A stretch of DNA of 64,000 nt. It comes from Shinella zoogloeoides (GTDB lineage Bacteria > Pseudomonadota > Alphaproteobacteria > Rhizobiales > Rhizobiaceae). This document shows, in pieces, positions 1 through 8,892 of the stretch. Made by a program: the position numbers and the translations under genes. Below the pieces are notes generated by a model, which saw only the letters and a program-made list of their open reading frames with translations, was not told where the DNA came from and searched no databases. The stretch's first letter is position 1. Each line of letters opens with the position of its first letter. The stretch covers positions 2,802,001 to 2,866,000 of the forward strand of contig NZ_CP131130.1 in NCBI RefSeq assembly GCF_033705735.1, in the 5' to 3' direction.

Positions 1-567
1 GAGGCCGACGAGAACCTTCACGGAAAGGTCACCCATCGCCCAGGAAATCCAGCGCGGCATCTCGGTCGTGAAGACGCCCAGCACCGGCGCCCATTCGATC
101 GCGAAGGCGTCGTTGGGGCCGAAGATCGAGAAGGCCGGCGCGAAGGAGAAGGAAAAGAAGATCGCCGTATCGAGCACCGAGCCGATCAGCGAGGCGATCA
201 GCGGCGCGCGCCACCAGGTCTGCCGCCGCAGCCTGTTGAAGACCGAGATGTCGAGCAACTGGCCGGCAAGGAAGGCCGAGCCGGAGGCGATGGCGATGCG
301 CGGCGTGGATACGCCGATCGAGAACAGCACCGCCACGAGGAAGCCGACCGCCACGACGCGGCGCGCGACGCGCGGGCCGAACTGGCGGTTGGTGAGGTCG
401 GTGATGAGGAAGGCGACCGGATAGGTGAAGGCGCCATAGGTCAGGAGATCGCCGAGCGCGATGCCGAACAGCTCGCCCGAAAGCGGGTACTGCACCAGCA
501 CGTTGGAGGCGACGACCACGGCCGTCATCAAGAGGACATAGATAAGGGTAACGCGGTTCGCGAGCAT
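1..567 (-). CDS. yhhQ: Queuosine precursor transporter, YhhQ/VUT family (3' end outside window)
   Basis: Inner-membrane importer of queuosine precursors (preQ0/preQ1) used for tRNA wobble-base modification. The visible 189 codons start with ATG at 567 and encode several hydrophobic segments, the family-typical ITDLTNRQFGP stretch near residues 55-65 and a conserved central FFSFSFAP segment. The gene runs off the left edge, so the C-terminus is not seen. A candidate preQ1-I riboswitch overlaps the start codon, which independently supports the substrate. It lies downstream of rpmB but behind a hairpin. Family membership is recognised from sequence; transport specificity is known for the family and not shown here. 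Confidence 0.85.
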   Translation of the reverse strand, partial: MLANRVTLIYVLLMTAVVVASNVLVQYPLSGELFGIALGDLLTYGAFTYPVAFLITDLTNRQFGPRVARRVVAVGFLVAVLFSIGVSTPRIAIASGSAFLAGQLLDISVFNRLRRQTWWRAPLIASLIGSVLDTAIFFSFSFAPAFSIFGPNDAFAIEWAPVLGVFTTEMPRWISWAMGDLSVKVLVGL

Positions 568-600
568 TTTTTTATCCTGGGTGATGCCACCAGTTGGAGT
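563..600 (-). promoter_or_regulatory. Candidate preQ1-I riboswitch over the yhhQ start codon
   Basis: On the minus strand CUGG (593-590) can pair with CCAG (580-577) as P1. The loop contains GCAU (587-584), which is the exact reverse complement of AUGC at 567-564, giving the P2 pseudoknot. An A-rich tail (573-567) lies between them and CAC precedes the 3' P1 strand. This matches the small preQ1-I aptamer layout. P2 includes the AUG start, so ligand binding would block translation initiation. The layout is seen in the sequence; ligand response is inferred. Confidence 0.72.
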
Positions 601-619
601 AACGATGTTGCGCGCAAAG

Positions 620-656
620 CATTGAGGCCTGCCCGCAAAGCGGTCAAGCCTCAATG
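620..656 (-). terminator. Hairpin after rpmB
   Basis: Nine-base perfect inverted repeat CATTGAGGC / GCCTCAATG (620-628 and 648-656) with an additional inner CCGC/GCGG stem, 26 bases downstream of the rpmB stop. Only a short T run follows on the minus strand, so it is a weak intrinsic terminator or a processing stem. It would separate rpmB from yhhQ. Confidence 0.5.
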
Positions 657-681
657 AGAATGCTTCGGCCTGTTGCCTGGA

Positions 682-975
682 TCAGGCGGCAGCAGCAGCC
701 GTCTTCTTGGCGATCTGGCGGCGCAGCAGACGGGCGCGCATCGACAGTTCGTTCTCTTCAGCCTTCAGGAGGAAGGCATCGAGACCGCCGCGGTGCTCGA
801 CCGAGCGGAGAGCGGCTGCGGAAACGCGAAGACGGAAACGCTGGCCGAGGGCGTCGGAAATCAGCGTGACATTGCACAGGTTCGGCAGGAACTTGCGCTT
901 CGTCTTGTTGTTTGCGTGGCTCACATTGTTGCCCGACTGGACGCCCTTGCCGGTCAATTCGCAACTACGGGACAT
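682..975 (-). CDS. rpmB: 50S ribosomal protein L28
   Basis: Large-subunit ribosomal protein of 97 residues, a normal length for rhizobial L28. It begins [20 protein letters not shown], the conserved L28 N-terminus, and continues with the [10 protein letters not shown] motif; the tail is alanine-rich (KKTAAAAA). The gene stands alone with a strong sigma70-type promoter about 90 bases upstream and a hairpin downstream, consistent with a monocistronic, growth-regulated gene. Identification is by direct sequence recognition. Confidence 0.97.
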   Translation of the reverse strand: MSRSCELTGKGVQSGNNVSHANNKTKRKFLPNLCNVTLISDALGQRFRLRVSAAALRSVEHRGGLDAFLLKAEENELSMRARLLRRQIAKKTAAAAA

Positions 976-1317
976 GGTACACCTATTTTTTCTTGTTCAG
1001 GACAATACGTTTCCGGCACCGAAACCGGCCGCAGTCCGTCTGGCCTTTTTGGAAAGTTGCGGTTCTATAGTCACACTGGCCGACGACGTCAAGCCAAACC
1101 TGCCGTTCAGCGGGAATTCAGTTGCCAAGCGTCATGATTTGCAGGCAATAGCAGGCAAAGGCGCGATTTTCCACGGCGTAGAATCGCCGCAATGGCGGGC
1201 TAGGCGGGGCTTCTGCGGGACGTTTCCGGCACGGCTCGCGCGGTCTTGCCGGAACGGCCGGATCAGGACGGTACATTCGCCTTCCGAAGAAAACGGAAGG
1301 CTCCAGGAGTCGAGACG
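976..1317. other. Intergenic region between rpmB and the DUF3108 gene
   Basis: This 342-base gap holds the rpmB promoter (1064-1092). Short open frames cross it on both strands but lack ribosome binding sites and family resemblance. No RNA gene was recognised. A promoter for the rightward DUF3108 gene is expected in 1100-1300, but no clear -35/-10 pair stands out. Confidence 0.5.
1064..1092 (-). promoter_or_regulatory. Sigma70-type promoter of rpmB
   Basis: On the minus strand TTGACG (1092-1087), a 17-base spacer and TATAGA (1069-1064) form a near-consensus promoter. It points at rpmB, whose start is about 90 bases further on. Confidence 0.7.
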
Positions 1318-2094
1318 ATGAACGGGCGGGGTTGGATTGCTGGCGCAGCGGCGTCGCTTGCGCTTCTGGGCGGTGTGGGCCCCCTGTCGGCTGCGGAAGT
1401 CCAACACCAGACGGACTACAGCATCCGCCTTTCCGGCCTGCCGGTCGCCACCGCCAGCTTCCGCTCGGCATTTTCCGGCAACCGCTATACCATTTCCGGC
1501 AGTCTGCATTCGGCGGGCCTTGTCGACATCTTCTCCCGCACGCAGGGCACGACCTCCGTTTCCGGCACCATCGGGCGCGACAACCTGCACGCCACCTCCT
1601 ATTCGGTGACCTATCGCAGCGGCAAGCGCGGCCGCGCCATCGACGTGACCTTCCGCAACGGCAATGTCATCCATGCCAGCATGGTGCCGGCGCGCAAGAA
1701 GCCCGCCAACTGGGTGCCCGTCTCCAGCGCCGACATGCGCGCGGTGCTCGACCCGATCTCCGGCCTCATCATTCCTGCCGGCAAGCGCATCTGCCCCAAG
1801 ACGCTGCCGATCTTCGACGGCGAATCCCGCATGGATTTCCAGCTGACATCGAAGGGCACGAAGCCCTACTCCACCAAGGGCTTCAAGGGCGAGGTCGTGG
1901 TCTGCGGCATCCGCTTCATCCCGAAATCAGGCTACAAGAAGGGCCGCGACGACGTCGAATACCTGCGCCGGCTGAAAACGATGGAAATCTGGTTTGCCAA
2001 GGCCGAGGAAGCGAATGTATATGCTCCGGTCTATGTGAGGATTCCGACCAAGCTCGGCCCCGTTACCGTCTCGGCCACGCGCTTCGGCGGTTGA
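1318..2094 (+). CDS. DUF3108 domain-containing exported protein
   Basis: Predicted 258-residue periplasmic protein with an N-terminal signal sequence (hydrophobic AGAAASLALLGGVGPL, then a likely cleavage after SAA near residue 26). The rest matches the DUF3108 pattern of a beta-rich envelope protein, including a YSIRLSGLPVA segment near the mature N-terminus. Its function is not established. ATG 1318 is chosen over an in-frame upstream start at 1246 because AGGAG sits about 9 bases before it and the signal peptide begins there. It is followed after 36 bases by a DMT exporter on the same strand, so co-transcription is possible. Confidence 0.8.
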   Translation: MNGRGWIAGAAASLALLGGVGPLSAAEVQHQTDYSIRLSGLPVATASFRSAFSGNRYTISGSLHSAGLVDIFSRTQGTTSVSGTIGRDNLHATSYSVTYRSGKRGRAIDVTFRNGNVIHASMVPARKKPANWVPVSSADMRAVLDPISGLIIPAGKRICPKTLPIFDGESRMDFQLTSKGTKPYSTKGFKGEVVVCGIRFIPKSGYKKGRDDVEYLRRLKTMEIWFAKAEEANVYAPVYVRIPTKLGPVTVSATRFGG

Positions 2095-2130
2095 TGCGGC
2101 TGCCGGTCGGCAGACCGGCGGAGCGAACGC

Positions 2131-3012
2131 TTGAAGACACGTGCAACCCTGATCGGCTTTACGGCGATCCTGATGTGGGCGCTGCTGGCGCTCTTTACCG
2201 CGGCCTCCGGCAAGATGCCGCCCTTCCAGCTTTCCGCCATCTGCTTCCTGATCGGCAGCCTGCCGGGAATCGTCGCGCTCCTCGCGCGGCCGCAGCGCGC
2301 GCGCCTGCTGAGGCAGCCGGCGAAGGTCTGGGTCACCGGCATTCTCGGCCTCTTCGGCTATCACTTCCTCTACTTCACGGCCCTGCGCAACGCGCCGGCG
2401 GTCGAGGCGAGCCTGATCGCCTATCTCTGGCCGCTCCTCATCGTCACCGGCTCGGCGCTGCTGCCGGGCGAGACGCTGCGCTGGAACCATGTGGTCGGCA
2501 CGCTGCTCGGCCTCGGCGGCACCGCGCTCATCGTCGGGCGCAACGGCGTCGCCTTTGAGAGCGCCTATCTCATCGGCTATGGCGCGGCCTTCCTCTGCGC
2601 CTTCACCTGGGCCGGCTATTCGCTGGCCACCCGCAGCTTCGAGGCCGTCTCGACGGATGTGGTGACCGGCTATTGCCTCGCCACCGCGATCCTGTCGCTC
2701 GTCTGCCACCTGCTGCTGGAAACGACGGTCTGGCCGCAGACGGGCTTCGAATGGCTCGCCGTCGCCGGTCTCGGCCTGCTGCCGGTGGGGGCCGCCTTCT
2801 ACGTCTGGGATTTCGGGGTGAAGAACGGCGACATCCAGATCCTCGGCGCCGCGAGCTATGCCGCGCCGCTGCTCTCCACGCTGGTCCTCGTGCTTTCCGG
2901 CTTTGCCGAGCCAAGCTGGACCATCGCGCTGGCCTGCCTGCTGGTGACGGGCGGCGCGGTGCTCGCCGCCAAGGACATGATCTTCAGGCGGCGGGTCGCA
3001 AGCCCCGCCTGA
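2131..3012 (+). CDS. EamA/DMT-family exporter (YddG-like)
   Basis: Integral membrane protein of 293 residues with about ten hydrophobic segments arranged as two EamA repeats, typical of the drug/metabolite transporter superfamily. The N-terminus (KTRATLIGFTAILMWALLA) resembles the aromatic amino acid exporter YddG, so export of amino acids or related metabolites is plausible; the substrate is inferred only. Translation appears to start at TTG 2131. It converges with gloB, whose stop codon lies only a few bases from this one. Confidence 0.82.
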   Translation: MKTRATLIGFTAILMWALLALFTAASGKMPPFQLSAICFLIGSLPGIVALLARPQRARLLRQPAKVWVTGILGLFGYHFLYFTALRNAPAVEASLIAYLWPLLIVTGSALLPGETLRWNHVVGTLLGLGGTALIVGRNGVAFESAYLIGYGAAFLCAFTWAGYSLATRSFEAVSTDVVTGYCLATAILSLVCHLLLETTVWPQTGFEWLAVAGLGLLPVGAAFYVWDFGVKNGDIQILGAASYAAPLLSTLVLVLSGFAEPSWTIALACLLVTGGAVLAAKDMIFRRRVASPA

Positions 3013-3014
3013 TC

Positions 3015-3779
3015 TCAGAACCGGTCCTTCCGCCCGCGGATTTCGGCGAAGACCTCGGCGTCGCTCGCCCCCTCCATGCCGAGATGGCGGCGGATCGCCG
3101 GATCGGCGGCACGCAGGAACGGATTGGTCGCCTTTTCGAGGCCGATGGTCGTCGGCGCGGTGAAGGCACCGGCGGCCCGCAACGCCTCGATCTCCTCGAC
3201 ACGGTGCGCGAGCGCCACGTTGTCCGGGTCCACCGTCTTGGCAAAGCGGGCATTCGACAGCGTGTATTCATGGCCGAAATAGACGGTCGTCTCCTCCGGC
3301 AGCGCCGCGAGCTTCGACAGCGAATCCCACATCTGCGCGGGCGTGCCCTCGAAGAGCCGGCCGCAGCCGAGCGCGAAGAGCGTGTCGGCGGCAAAGAGCA
3401 GCTTCTCCTCCGGCAGGTGGAAGCAGATGTGGCCGAGCGTATGGCCCGGCGTCGCGATGACCTCGACGCGCCGGCCGGCGAAATCGAAGCTGTCGCCGCC
3501 ATCCACCTTGCGGTCGATGCCCGGAATGGTCTCGCGCGCCGGGCCGATGATCGTCGCGCCGAAGCGGTCCTTCAGCGCGAGATTGGCCTCCACATGGTCG
3601 CCATGGTGATGGGTGGTGAAGATATGGCTGAGGCGCCAGCCGCGGCGCTCCAGCGCCTCGAGGATCGGCTTTTCCTCCGGCGCATCGATGCTCGCCGTCG
3701 CGCCCGTCGCCGGATCGTGCAGGAGCACGCCGAAATTGTCGCTGCGGCAGGCAAACAGTTCGATTTCCAGCGGGGTCAT
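3015..3779 (-). CDS. gloB: Hydroxyacylglutathione hydrolase (glyoxalase II)
   Basis: Hydrolyses S-D-lactoylglutathione to D-lactate and glutathione, the second step of methylglyoxal detoxification in the cytosol. The 254-residue protein has the metallo-beta-lactamase metal motif THHHGDH at residues 56-62, a downstream GHTLGHICF element and a late FGHEYT metal ligand region. ATG 3779 is chosen because [20 protein letters not shown] is the family N-terminus and GAGGAAT precedes it; a longer frame extends upstream without support. It is divergent from a methyltransferase gene, a common rhizobial pairing. Confidence 0.93.
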   Translation of the reverse strand: MTPLEIELFACRSDNFGVLLHDPATGATASIDAPEEKPILEALERRGWRLSHIFTTHHHGDHVEANLALKDRFGATIIGPARETIPGIDRKVDGGDSFDFAGRRVEVIATPGHTLGHICFHLPEEKLLFAADTLFALGCGRLFEGTPAQMWDSLSKLAALPEETTVYFGHEYTLSNARFAKTVDPDNVALAHRVEEIEALRAAGAFTAPTTIGLEKATNPFLRAADPAIRRHLGMEGASDAEVFAEIRGRKDRF

Positions 3780-3870
3780 GGTCCATTCCTCGTCATATCG
3801 GCAGGGCATCGCGGGCGAATGTAAGGCAATCGGCCTTGAAGTCCACCGGACCATCGCTAACATCTTGTCC

Positions 3871-4638
3871 ATGCATGCAGATATCGTCGACCTCCGCGAA
3901 TTCTACCACTCGCCCCTCGGCCGCCTTGCCGATCACTCGATCGCCATGGCGCTCGCCTCGCTCTGGGCGCGGCTGCCGGACGAGCGGCTGGTCGGGCTCG
4001 GCTATGCCGTGCCTTATCTCGACCGCTTCCGCGCCGATACGGAGCGCACCTTCGCCTTCATGCCCGCCGGCCAGGGCGCGGTGAACTGGCCGCCGGGCGA
4101 GCTTTCCTCGACGGCGCTGATCTTCGACGAGGAACTGCCCCTGCCGGACGCCTCGGTCGACCGGATATTGATGGTGCACTCGCTGGAATTCGCCGAGAAC
4201 CCGCGCGAGACGATGAAGGAACTCTGGCGCGTGCTGGCGCCCGGTGGCCGCCTCGTCATCGTCGTGCCGAACCGGCGCGGCGTCTGGGCGCGCATGGAGC
4301 ACACGCCCTTCGGCTCCGGCCGGCCCTATTCGCGCGGCCAGCTCACCGCGCTGCTGCGCGAGACCAATTTCACCCCCGGCGCCTCCGCCGAGGCGCTGTT
4401 CTTCCCGCCCTCCAAGCTGCGCGGCGTGCAGAAGCTGCGCGGCGCCTTCGAGCGACTCGGCCGCTCGCTCTGGCCGATGTTCTCGGGCGTCATCATCGTC
4501 GAGGCCCAGAAGCGGCTCTATCAGGGCCTGCCCGTCGCCGCCCGCGCCTCGCGCCGCGTCTTCGTTCCCGTGCTCGCCCCGCAGGGCATCCCCACGACGC
4601 GCGAGCGCACCCTCGACAAAAGCCGGCCCGCCCGCTAG
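3871..4638 (+). CDS. Class I SAM-dependent methyltransferase
   Basis: A 255-residue protein of the Methyltransf_11 type. The core shows an acidic/post-I region ([20 protein letters not shown], about residues 86-105), followed by [19 protein letters not shown], the typical motif II/III strand. The substrate is unknown. The gene is divergent from gloB with 91 bases between starts; ATG 3871 begins the conserved [12 protein letters not shown]. TyrC follows 32 bases downstream on the same strand, suggesting one transcript. Confidence 0.85.
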   Translation: MHADIVDLREFYHSPLGRLADHSIAMALASLWARLPDERLVGLGYAVPYLDRFRADTERTFAFMPAGQGAVNWPPGELSSTALIFDEELPLPDASVDRILMVHSLEFAENPRETMKELWRVLAPGGRLVIVVPNRRGVWARMEHTPFGSGRPYSRGQLTALLRETNFTPGASAEALFFPPSKLRGVQKLRGAFERLGRSLWPMFSGVIIVEAQKRLYQGLPVAARASRRVFVPVLAPQGIPTTRERTLDKSRPAR

Positions 4639-4670
4639 AGCGGGCCCGAACGGCAAAAAGGGCAACGGGC

Positions 4671-5603
4671 ATGACGGACGGACATTTCGACAAGATCGCG
4701 CTGATCGGCATCGGCCTCATCGGCTCCTCCATCGCTCGCGCCGTCAAGGCCAAGGGCCTTGCGAAGACCGTCACCATCTCCAGCCGCAGCATGGAGACGC
4801 TGGACCGCGCCCGCGCGCTGGAACTCGGCACCGACTATGTCCACGACGCCGGCAAGGCGGTCGAGGGCGCGGATATCGTCATCGTCTCGGTGCCCGTCGG
4901 CGCCTCCGGCAAGGTGGCGGAAGAGATCGCCCCGCACTTGAAGCCCGGCGCCATCGTCACCGATGTCGGCTCCACCAAGGCATCGGTCGTCGCGCAGATG
5001 CTGCCGCACATGCCGAAGAACGTGCATTTCATCCCCGGCCACCCGTTGGCCGGCACCGAGCATTCCGGCCCCGATGCCGGCTTTGCCGAGCTGTTCCAGG
5101 GCCGCTGGTGCATCCTGACCCCGGTGCACGGCACCGACAAGGACGCCAAGCGCAAGCTCGCCGCCTTCTGGGAAGCGCTCGGCTCGAAGGTCGACGAGAT
5201 GGACACGGAGCACCACGACAAGGTGCTCGCCATCGTCTCGCACCTGCCGCACATCATCGCCTACAACATCGTCGGCACGGCGGACGACCTGGAAACGGTG
5301 ACGGAATCGGAAGTCATCAAATATTCGGCCTCCGGCTTCCGCGACTTCACGCGCCTGGCCGCCTCGGACCCGACCATGTGGCGCGACGTCTGCCTGCACA
5401 ACAAGGATGCGATCCTCGAAATGCTGGCGCGCTTTTCCGAGGACCTCGCCTATCTCCAGCGGGCGATCCGCTGGGGCGACGGGGACAAGCTGTTCGATCT
5501 CTTCACCCGCACCCGCGCCATCCGCCGCTCGATCATCGACGCCGGCCAGGACACCGCCGCGCCGAACTTCGGCCGCCCGGTCGACGACGACAAGAAGGGC
5601 TGA
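4671..5603 (+). CDS. tyrC: Prephenate/arogenate (cyclohexadienyl) dehydrogenase
   Basis: NAD(P)-dependent oxidative decarboxylation of prephenate or arogenate in tyrosine biosynthesis. The 310-residue protein opens with a Rossmann nucleotide-binding motif GIGLIGSS (13-20), then TDVGSTKASVV and the catalytic HPLAGTEHSGP segment near residues 120-130. It has no fused chorismate mutase or ACT domain, as in rhizobial TyrC. It converges directly with the DUF2125 gene, with no bases between the two stop codons. Confidence 0.93.
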   Translation: MTDGHFDKIALIGIGLIGSSIARAVKAKGLAKTVTISSRSMETLDRARALELGTDYVHDAGKAVEGADIVIVSVPVGASGKVAEEIAPHLKPGAIVTDVGSTKASVVAQMLPHMPKNVHFIPGHPLAGTEHSGPDAGFAELFQGRWCILTPVHGTDKDAKRKLAAFWEALGSKVDEMDTEHHDKVLAIVSHLPHIIAYNIVGTADDLETVTESEVIKYSASGFRDFTRLAASDPTMWRDVCLHNKDAILEMLARFSEDLAYLQRAIRWGDGDKLFDLFTRTRAIRRSIIDAGQDTAAPNFGRPVDDDKKG

Positions 5604-6614
5604 TCAGAGGGGCGGGATTTCCGCGACGGGGAAGAGGCCGAGATAGACCGTCCCCTGCCGGATATTGACCTTCACGACGGCCCGCTCCTGCCCGCCCGAA
5701 AGGACCTTGACGGCCTCCGCGACACGCTTTGCCGTCTTCGCGGCTTGCGGAAACAGCTCCGAGACACGGTCGCGCCAGGCCGTGATGCCTTCGATGGTGA
5801 GGTCGAGCGCGCCGGAGACGGTGCCGTCATCGCCCACCGTCACGGGACCGGAAAGCGCCAGCGTCTGGCCTGCGCCGAGATCGAACGACAGGGTTCGCAA
5901 TTCCGCGCTGGTGCCGAGCGGCAGGTTCGGCGGCGGGCCTTCGGCGGTCAGCCATTTGGCGGCATCGGCGATCGTCAGGTCGGCCGCGACGTTCATCGGC
6001 GGCAGCGCCTTGCCGTCAATATCCAGCGAAAGCGCATCGAGCGAGGCGGCAACATCGAGCGCGTCGCCGGACTGGCGGACATGCTTCTCGCCATGGGCCG
6101 CGGCAATGCCGACGGACAGTCCTTCCGAAGGCATGTTCAGCTTGCCCTTCAGCCCGTCATAGGCGGCGGAGAACCGGTCGAGCCCATCCGTCCAGGCGAC
6201 GGCGCTGGCATGCATCAGGTCCCAGTCTGCATCGAAGACAAGGTCGGGCGTCACGCGCACCTGCGCCGGCCCGTCCAGCTCGAACACCGCGTGGCCAGGG
6301 CGATAGACCTGCGCCGCCGAGCGCAGCGCCCCGAAGGTCGCCGAAAGCCCGGAGGGACGGTCGTCGATCGCGACCGAATCGCAGAACACCCCGATACGGA
6401 ACGGATAGCCGCGGACGGAAAGATCGCTGCACGCGGCCGAATGCATGCCCCGGGCGGAGGCAGCAAGCTCGCGCTCCACCCGGTCCTTGATCCAGCTTGC
6501 GGCATAGAACCAGACGCCCGTATAGAGCGCCACGAAGAGAACGACGGCGATGGCAAGCAGGATCAGCTTGCGCGTAACCCCGGAAGCGTCGGCGGCGCGG
6601 CTTGACGATGCCAT
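5604..6614 (-). CDS. DUF2125 domain-containing membrane-anchored protein
   Basis: A 336-residue protein with one N-terminal membrane segment (LILLAIAVVLFVALYTGVWF, about residues 15-35) and a large, presumably periplasmic, beta-rich domain of the DUF2125 family common in Alphaproteobacteria. No catalytic motif is apparent and the function is unknown. ATG 6614 is preferred over an upstream in-frame start at 6662 because GGAGA lies just before it. It is divergent from the ChaC-like gene and convergent with tyrC. Confidence 0.82.
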   Translation of the reverse strand: MASSSRAADASGVTRKLILLAIAVVLFVALYTGVWFYAASWIKDRVERELAASARGMHSAACSDLSVRGYPFRIGVFCDSVAIDDRPSGLSATFGALRSAAQVYRPGHAVFELDGPAQVRVTPDLVFDADWDLMHASAVAWTDGLDRFSAAYDGLKGKLNMPSEGLSVGIAAAHGEKHVRQSGDALDVAASLDALSLDIDGKALPPMNVAADLTIADAAKWLTAEGPPPNLPLGTSAELRTLSFDLGAGQTLALSGPVTVGDDGTVSGALDLTIEGITAWRDRVSELFPQAAKTAKRVAEAVKVLSGGQERAVVKVNIRQGTVYLGLFPVAEIPPL

Positions 6615-6691
6615 AGTGTTCTCCAATGGTGACGAAGATGATTTGCGCGACAATGCCGGCAATTGCGGCGGCTTTTTGAGAGACGATCCAG

Positions 6692-7243
6692 GTGACGGTG
6701 GATATGAACGAATTCTGGGTCTTTGGCTACGGATCGCTGATGTGGAATCCGGGCTTCGAGTTCGAGGAGCGGCAGGCGGCCCACCTCTTCGGCTTCCGCC
6801 GGTCGCTCTGCGTGCGCTCCTGGGTGCATCGCGGGACGGAGGAGCGGCCCGGCCTCGTGCTCGGCCTCGACCGCGGCGGCTCCTGCCGCGGCGTCGCCTT
6901 CCGCGTCACGCCGGAAAAACGCGAGGCAGTGGTGGACTATCTGCGCGAGCGCGAACTGGTGACCCACGTCTACAAGGAACGCACGCTGCCCGCGACGTTG
7001 AGCGACGGCCGCCGCATCGCCACGCTCACCTATATCTGCGACCGCGCCCACCACCAGTTCGCCGGCTCGCTGACGGTGGCGGAAGCGGCCAGCACCGTCA
7101 GCGCCGCCACCGGAAAATCCGGTCACAACATGGATTACGTCCGCAACACGCTGGCGCATCTGCGCGAGATGGGCATCCGCGACCACTGGCTGGAGGATGT
7201 CGGCCGGACGGCGGAAGGCCTTTACGCCCGCGCCTCGGCCTGA
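6692..7243 (+). CDS. ChaC-like gamma-glutamylcyclotransferase
   Basis: Glutathione-degrading enzyme of the ChaC family, releasing 5-oxoproline from gamma-glutamyl compounds. The N-terminal substrate-binding motif FGYGSLMWNPGF is clear, followed by the catalytic region around RERELVTHVYKE and a C-terminal HNMDYVRNTLAHLREMGIRD. Length (183 residues) is normal. Translation may start at GTG 6692 or ATG 6704; AGGTGACGG just before 6704 could serve as its ribosome site. The 3' end overlaps the convergent plsC gene by 22 bases. Confidence 0.9.
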   Translation: MTVDMNEFWVFGYGSLMWNPGFEFEERQAAHLFGFRRSLCVRSWVHRGTEERPGLVLGLDRGGSCRGVAFRVTPEKREAVVDYLRERELVTHVYKERTLPATLSDGRRIATLTYICDRAHHQFAGSLTVAEAASTVSAATGKSGHNMDYVRNTLAHLREMGIRDHWLEDVGRTAEGLYARASA

Positions 7244-8034
7244 TCGCGCGCCTCTGTCTTCAGCTCCGCGAGACGCCGCTCGGCGGTGGGCGGCAGGATG
7301 AGATGCGGATTGGCCTCCACCGTCTCGACCAGCAGGCGGTCGCTCGCCGTCTCCATTACCTCTACGAGATGGGCGAGGAAGGCGTCGGGCTCCATGCCCG
7401 GCATGATCGCCTGCAGGATACGCACCTTGAAATGGCCGGGCTGGCGGATGAACTTGCGCCGCGGCCAGAACAGGCCGGGGTGCATGACGACCGGCACGAC
7501 CGGCACCTGCAGGTCGCGGTAGAGGCGGGCGATGCCGTATTTGTATTCCGGCGGCGCGCCCGGCGGGCGGCGGGTGCCTTCCGGATAGATGATGAGCTCG
7601 CGGCCGGATTCCATCTCCGCCTTCGTGCGCTGCATGACGGCCGCCATGGCCTTGCCGCGCGCGCTGCGGTCCACCGGCACCATGCGCTGCTTCTTGATGT
7701 ACCAGCCGAAGAGCGGGATCCAGGTCAATTCGCGCTTGAGGATGTAGAAGGGATCGTCGAGCCACGGCAGCAGCGCATAGGCATCCCAGAAGGACTGGTG
7801 CTTCGGCGCGAAGATGTAGCCGCCGCCCTTCGGAATGTTCTCCAGCCCCTCGATCTCGAAGGTGGTGCCGACGATCTTGTCGAAGAGCCAATGGTTGCTG
7901 CGCACCCAGTTCTTGGCGATGACATAGGCCTTCTTGCGCGGCAGCAGGAAGTAGACCGGCGTGAAGACGATCATCTGTAAGATGAGATTCACGTAGAAGA
8001 CGGCATTGAAGAGCACGGAGCGGAAAGCGATCAT
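7222..8034 (-). CDS. plsC: 1-acyl-sn-glycerol-3-phosphate acyltransferase
   Basis: Transfers an acyl chain to lysophosphatidic acid in phospholipid synthesis at the inner membrane. The HX4D catalytic motif HQSFWD is at residues 79-84 and the substrate motif PEGTR at 151-155; an N-terminal hydrophobic stretch (residues 15-31) anchors the protein. Length of 270 is typical. It is the last gene of the leftward ftsE-ftsX-ydcF-plsC series, 75 bases after ydcF, and its end overlaps the ChaC-like gene on the other strand. Confidence 0.92.
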   Translation of the reverse strand: MIAFRSVLFNAVFYVNLILQMIVFTPVYFLLPRKKAYVIAKNWVRSNHWLFDKIVGTTFEIEGLENIPKGGGYIFAPKHQSFWDAYALLPWLDDPFYILKRELTWIPLFGWYIKKQRMVPVDRSARGKAMAAVMQRTKAEMESGRELIIYPEGTRRPPGAPPEYKYGIARLYRDLQVPVVPVVMHPGLFWPRRKFIRQPGHFKVRILQAIMPGMEPDAFLAHLVEVMETASDRLLVETVEANPHLILPPTAERRLAELKTEARDQAEARA

Positions 8035-8109
8035 CGGGCAGCCTGTAAGCGGGACGTGCTTTCGCCCTACACGATAATCCCCGGCGGGGAAACTCCCGTC
8101 ACGGCGATC

Positions 8110-8892
8110 TCAACTGCCGGTCATGTCGGCCCGCAGCCCCGACCAGCTTCGCGCGCCGGCAAAGGCCCGCACATGCGCGAGGCAATATTTGAGATATTCG
8201 GAGAGCATGGCCTTCAGGATGCCCGGCTGGCGCAGCCAGTTGCCGTTCTTCAAGTCGGTGTTGACGACCGGATAGGCGATGAAGTCGGTCTCCGGATCGG
8301 CCGCCTTCAGTTCCAGCAGGCTGCGCGGCATGTGGTAGTTGTTGGTGACGACCAGCACGCGGCGGAACTGGTTGTCGCGGATCCAGCGCGCCGTCTCGTT
8401 GGCATTGCCTATCGTGTCCACCGCCTCGTAGCCCATGTCGACGCAGCATTCGAAGAGCGCGGAGGAGCTTTGCGTGAGCTTGCGGAGCTGATTGCCGCTC
8501 GTCGCAGGATTGACGCCCGAGATCAGCAGCCGCCCGCCGGCCCCCTTCTTCAGAAGCTCGATGGCGCGGTCGATGCGCTGGTAGCCGCCGGTCAGCACCA
8601 CGATGGCGTCCGCCTTCGGCTCGGGCGGCGCCTCGAGCGCCGCGACGGTCTCGGCGAAATAGAGAAAGCCGCCGGCGCCGGCCATGGCGGCAAGCAGGAT
8701 GAGCACCAGAAAGGCGCGCACGACCCGCCGCGCGGGCCGCCGGCGGCGCCGCCGCCTTGCCTCGCCACGCGAGATGCCCTCCGGCAATCCCTGCTTTGCC
8801 CGTTCCAGCGTGTTCATGATTCGACCCATAGAACCGGATTGCGGCAACGGATAGTCCGTTTCGGGGCGATGATCCACCCCGCGAGAGGTCAT
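8110..8892 (-). CDS. YdcF family (DUF218) membrane-anchored protein
   Basis: A 260-residue protein with a strongly basic N-terminus (RRRRRRRPARR, about residues 46-56), one membrane helix (FLVLILLAAMAGAGGFLYF) and a DUF218 domain beginning ADAIVVLTGG and containing ANETARW and TNNYHMPRS motifs. The family includes SanA and ElyC, which affect envelope integrity and lipid carriers; the exact role here is unknown. Its ATG overlaps the ftsX stop by four bases, so translation is coupled to the cell-division ABC pair. Confidence 0.88.
   Translation of the reverse strand: MTSRGVDHRPETDYPLPQSGSMGRIMNTLERAKQGLPEGISRGEARRRRRRRPARRVVRAFLVLILLAAMAGAGGFLYFAETVAALEAPPEPKADAIVVLTGGYQRIDRAIELLKKGAGGRLLISGVNPATSGNQLRKLTQSSSALFECCVDMGYEAVDTIGNANETARWIRDNQFRRVLVVTNNYHMPRSLLELKAADPETDFIAYPVVNTDLKNGNWLRQPGILKAMLSEYLKYCLAHVRAFAGARSWSGLRADMTGS

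Noticed and set aside
4244..5668. Long rightward open frame overlapping the methyltransferase and tyrC
   Set aside because: It is an out-of-frame shadow of two well-supported genes and is rich in R, P, S and A.
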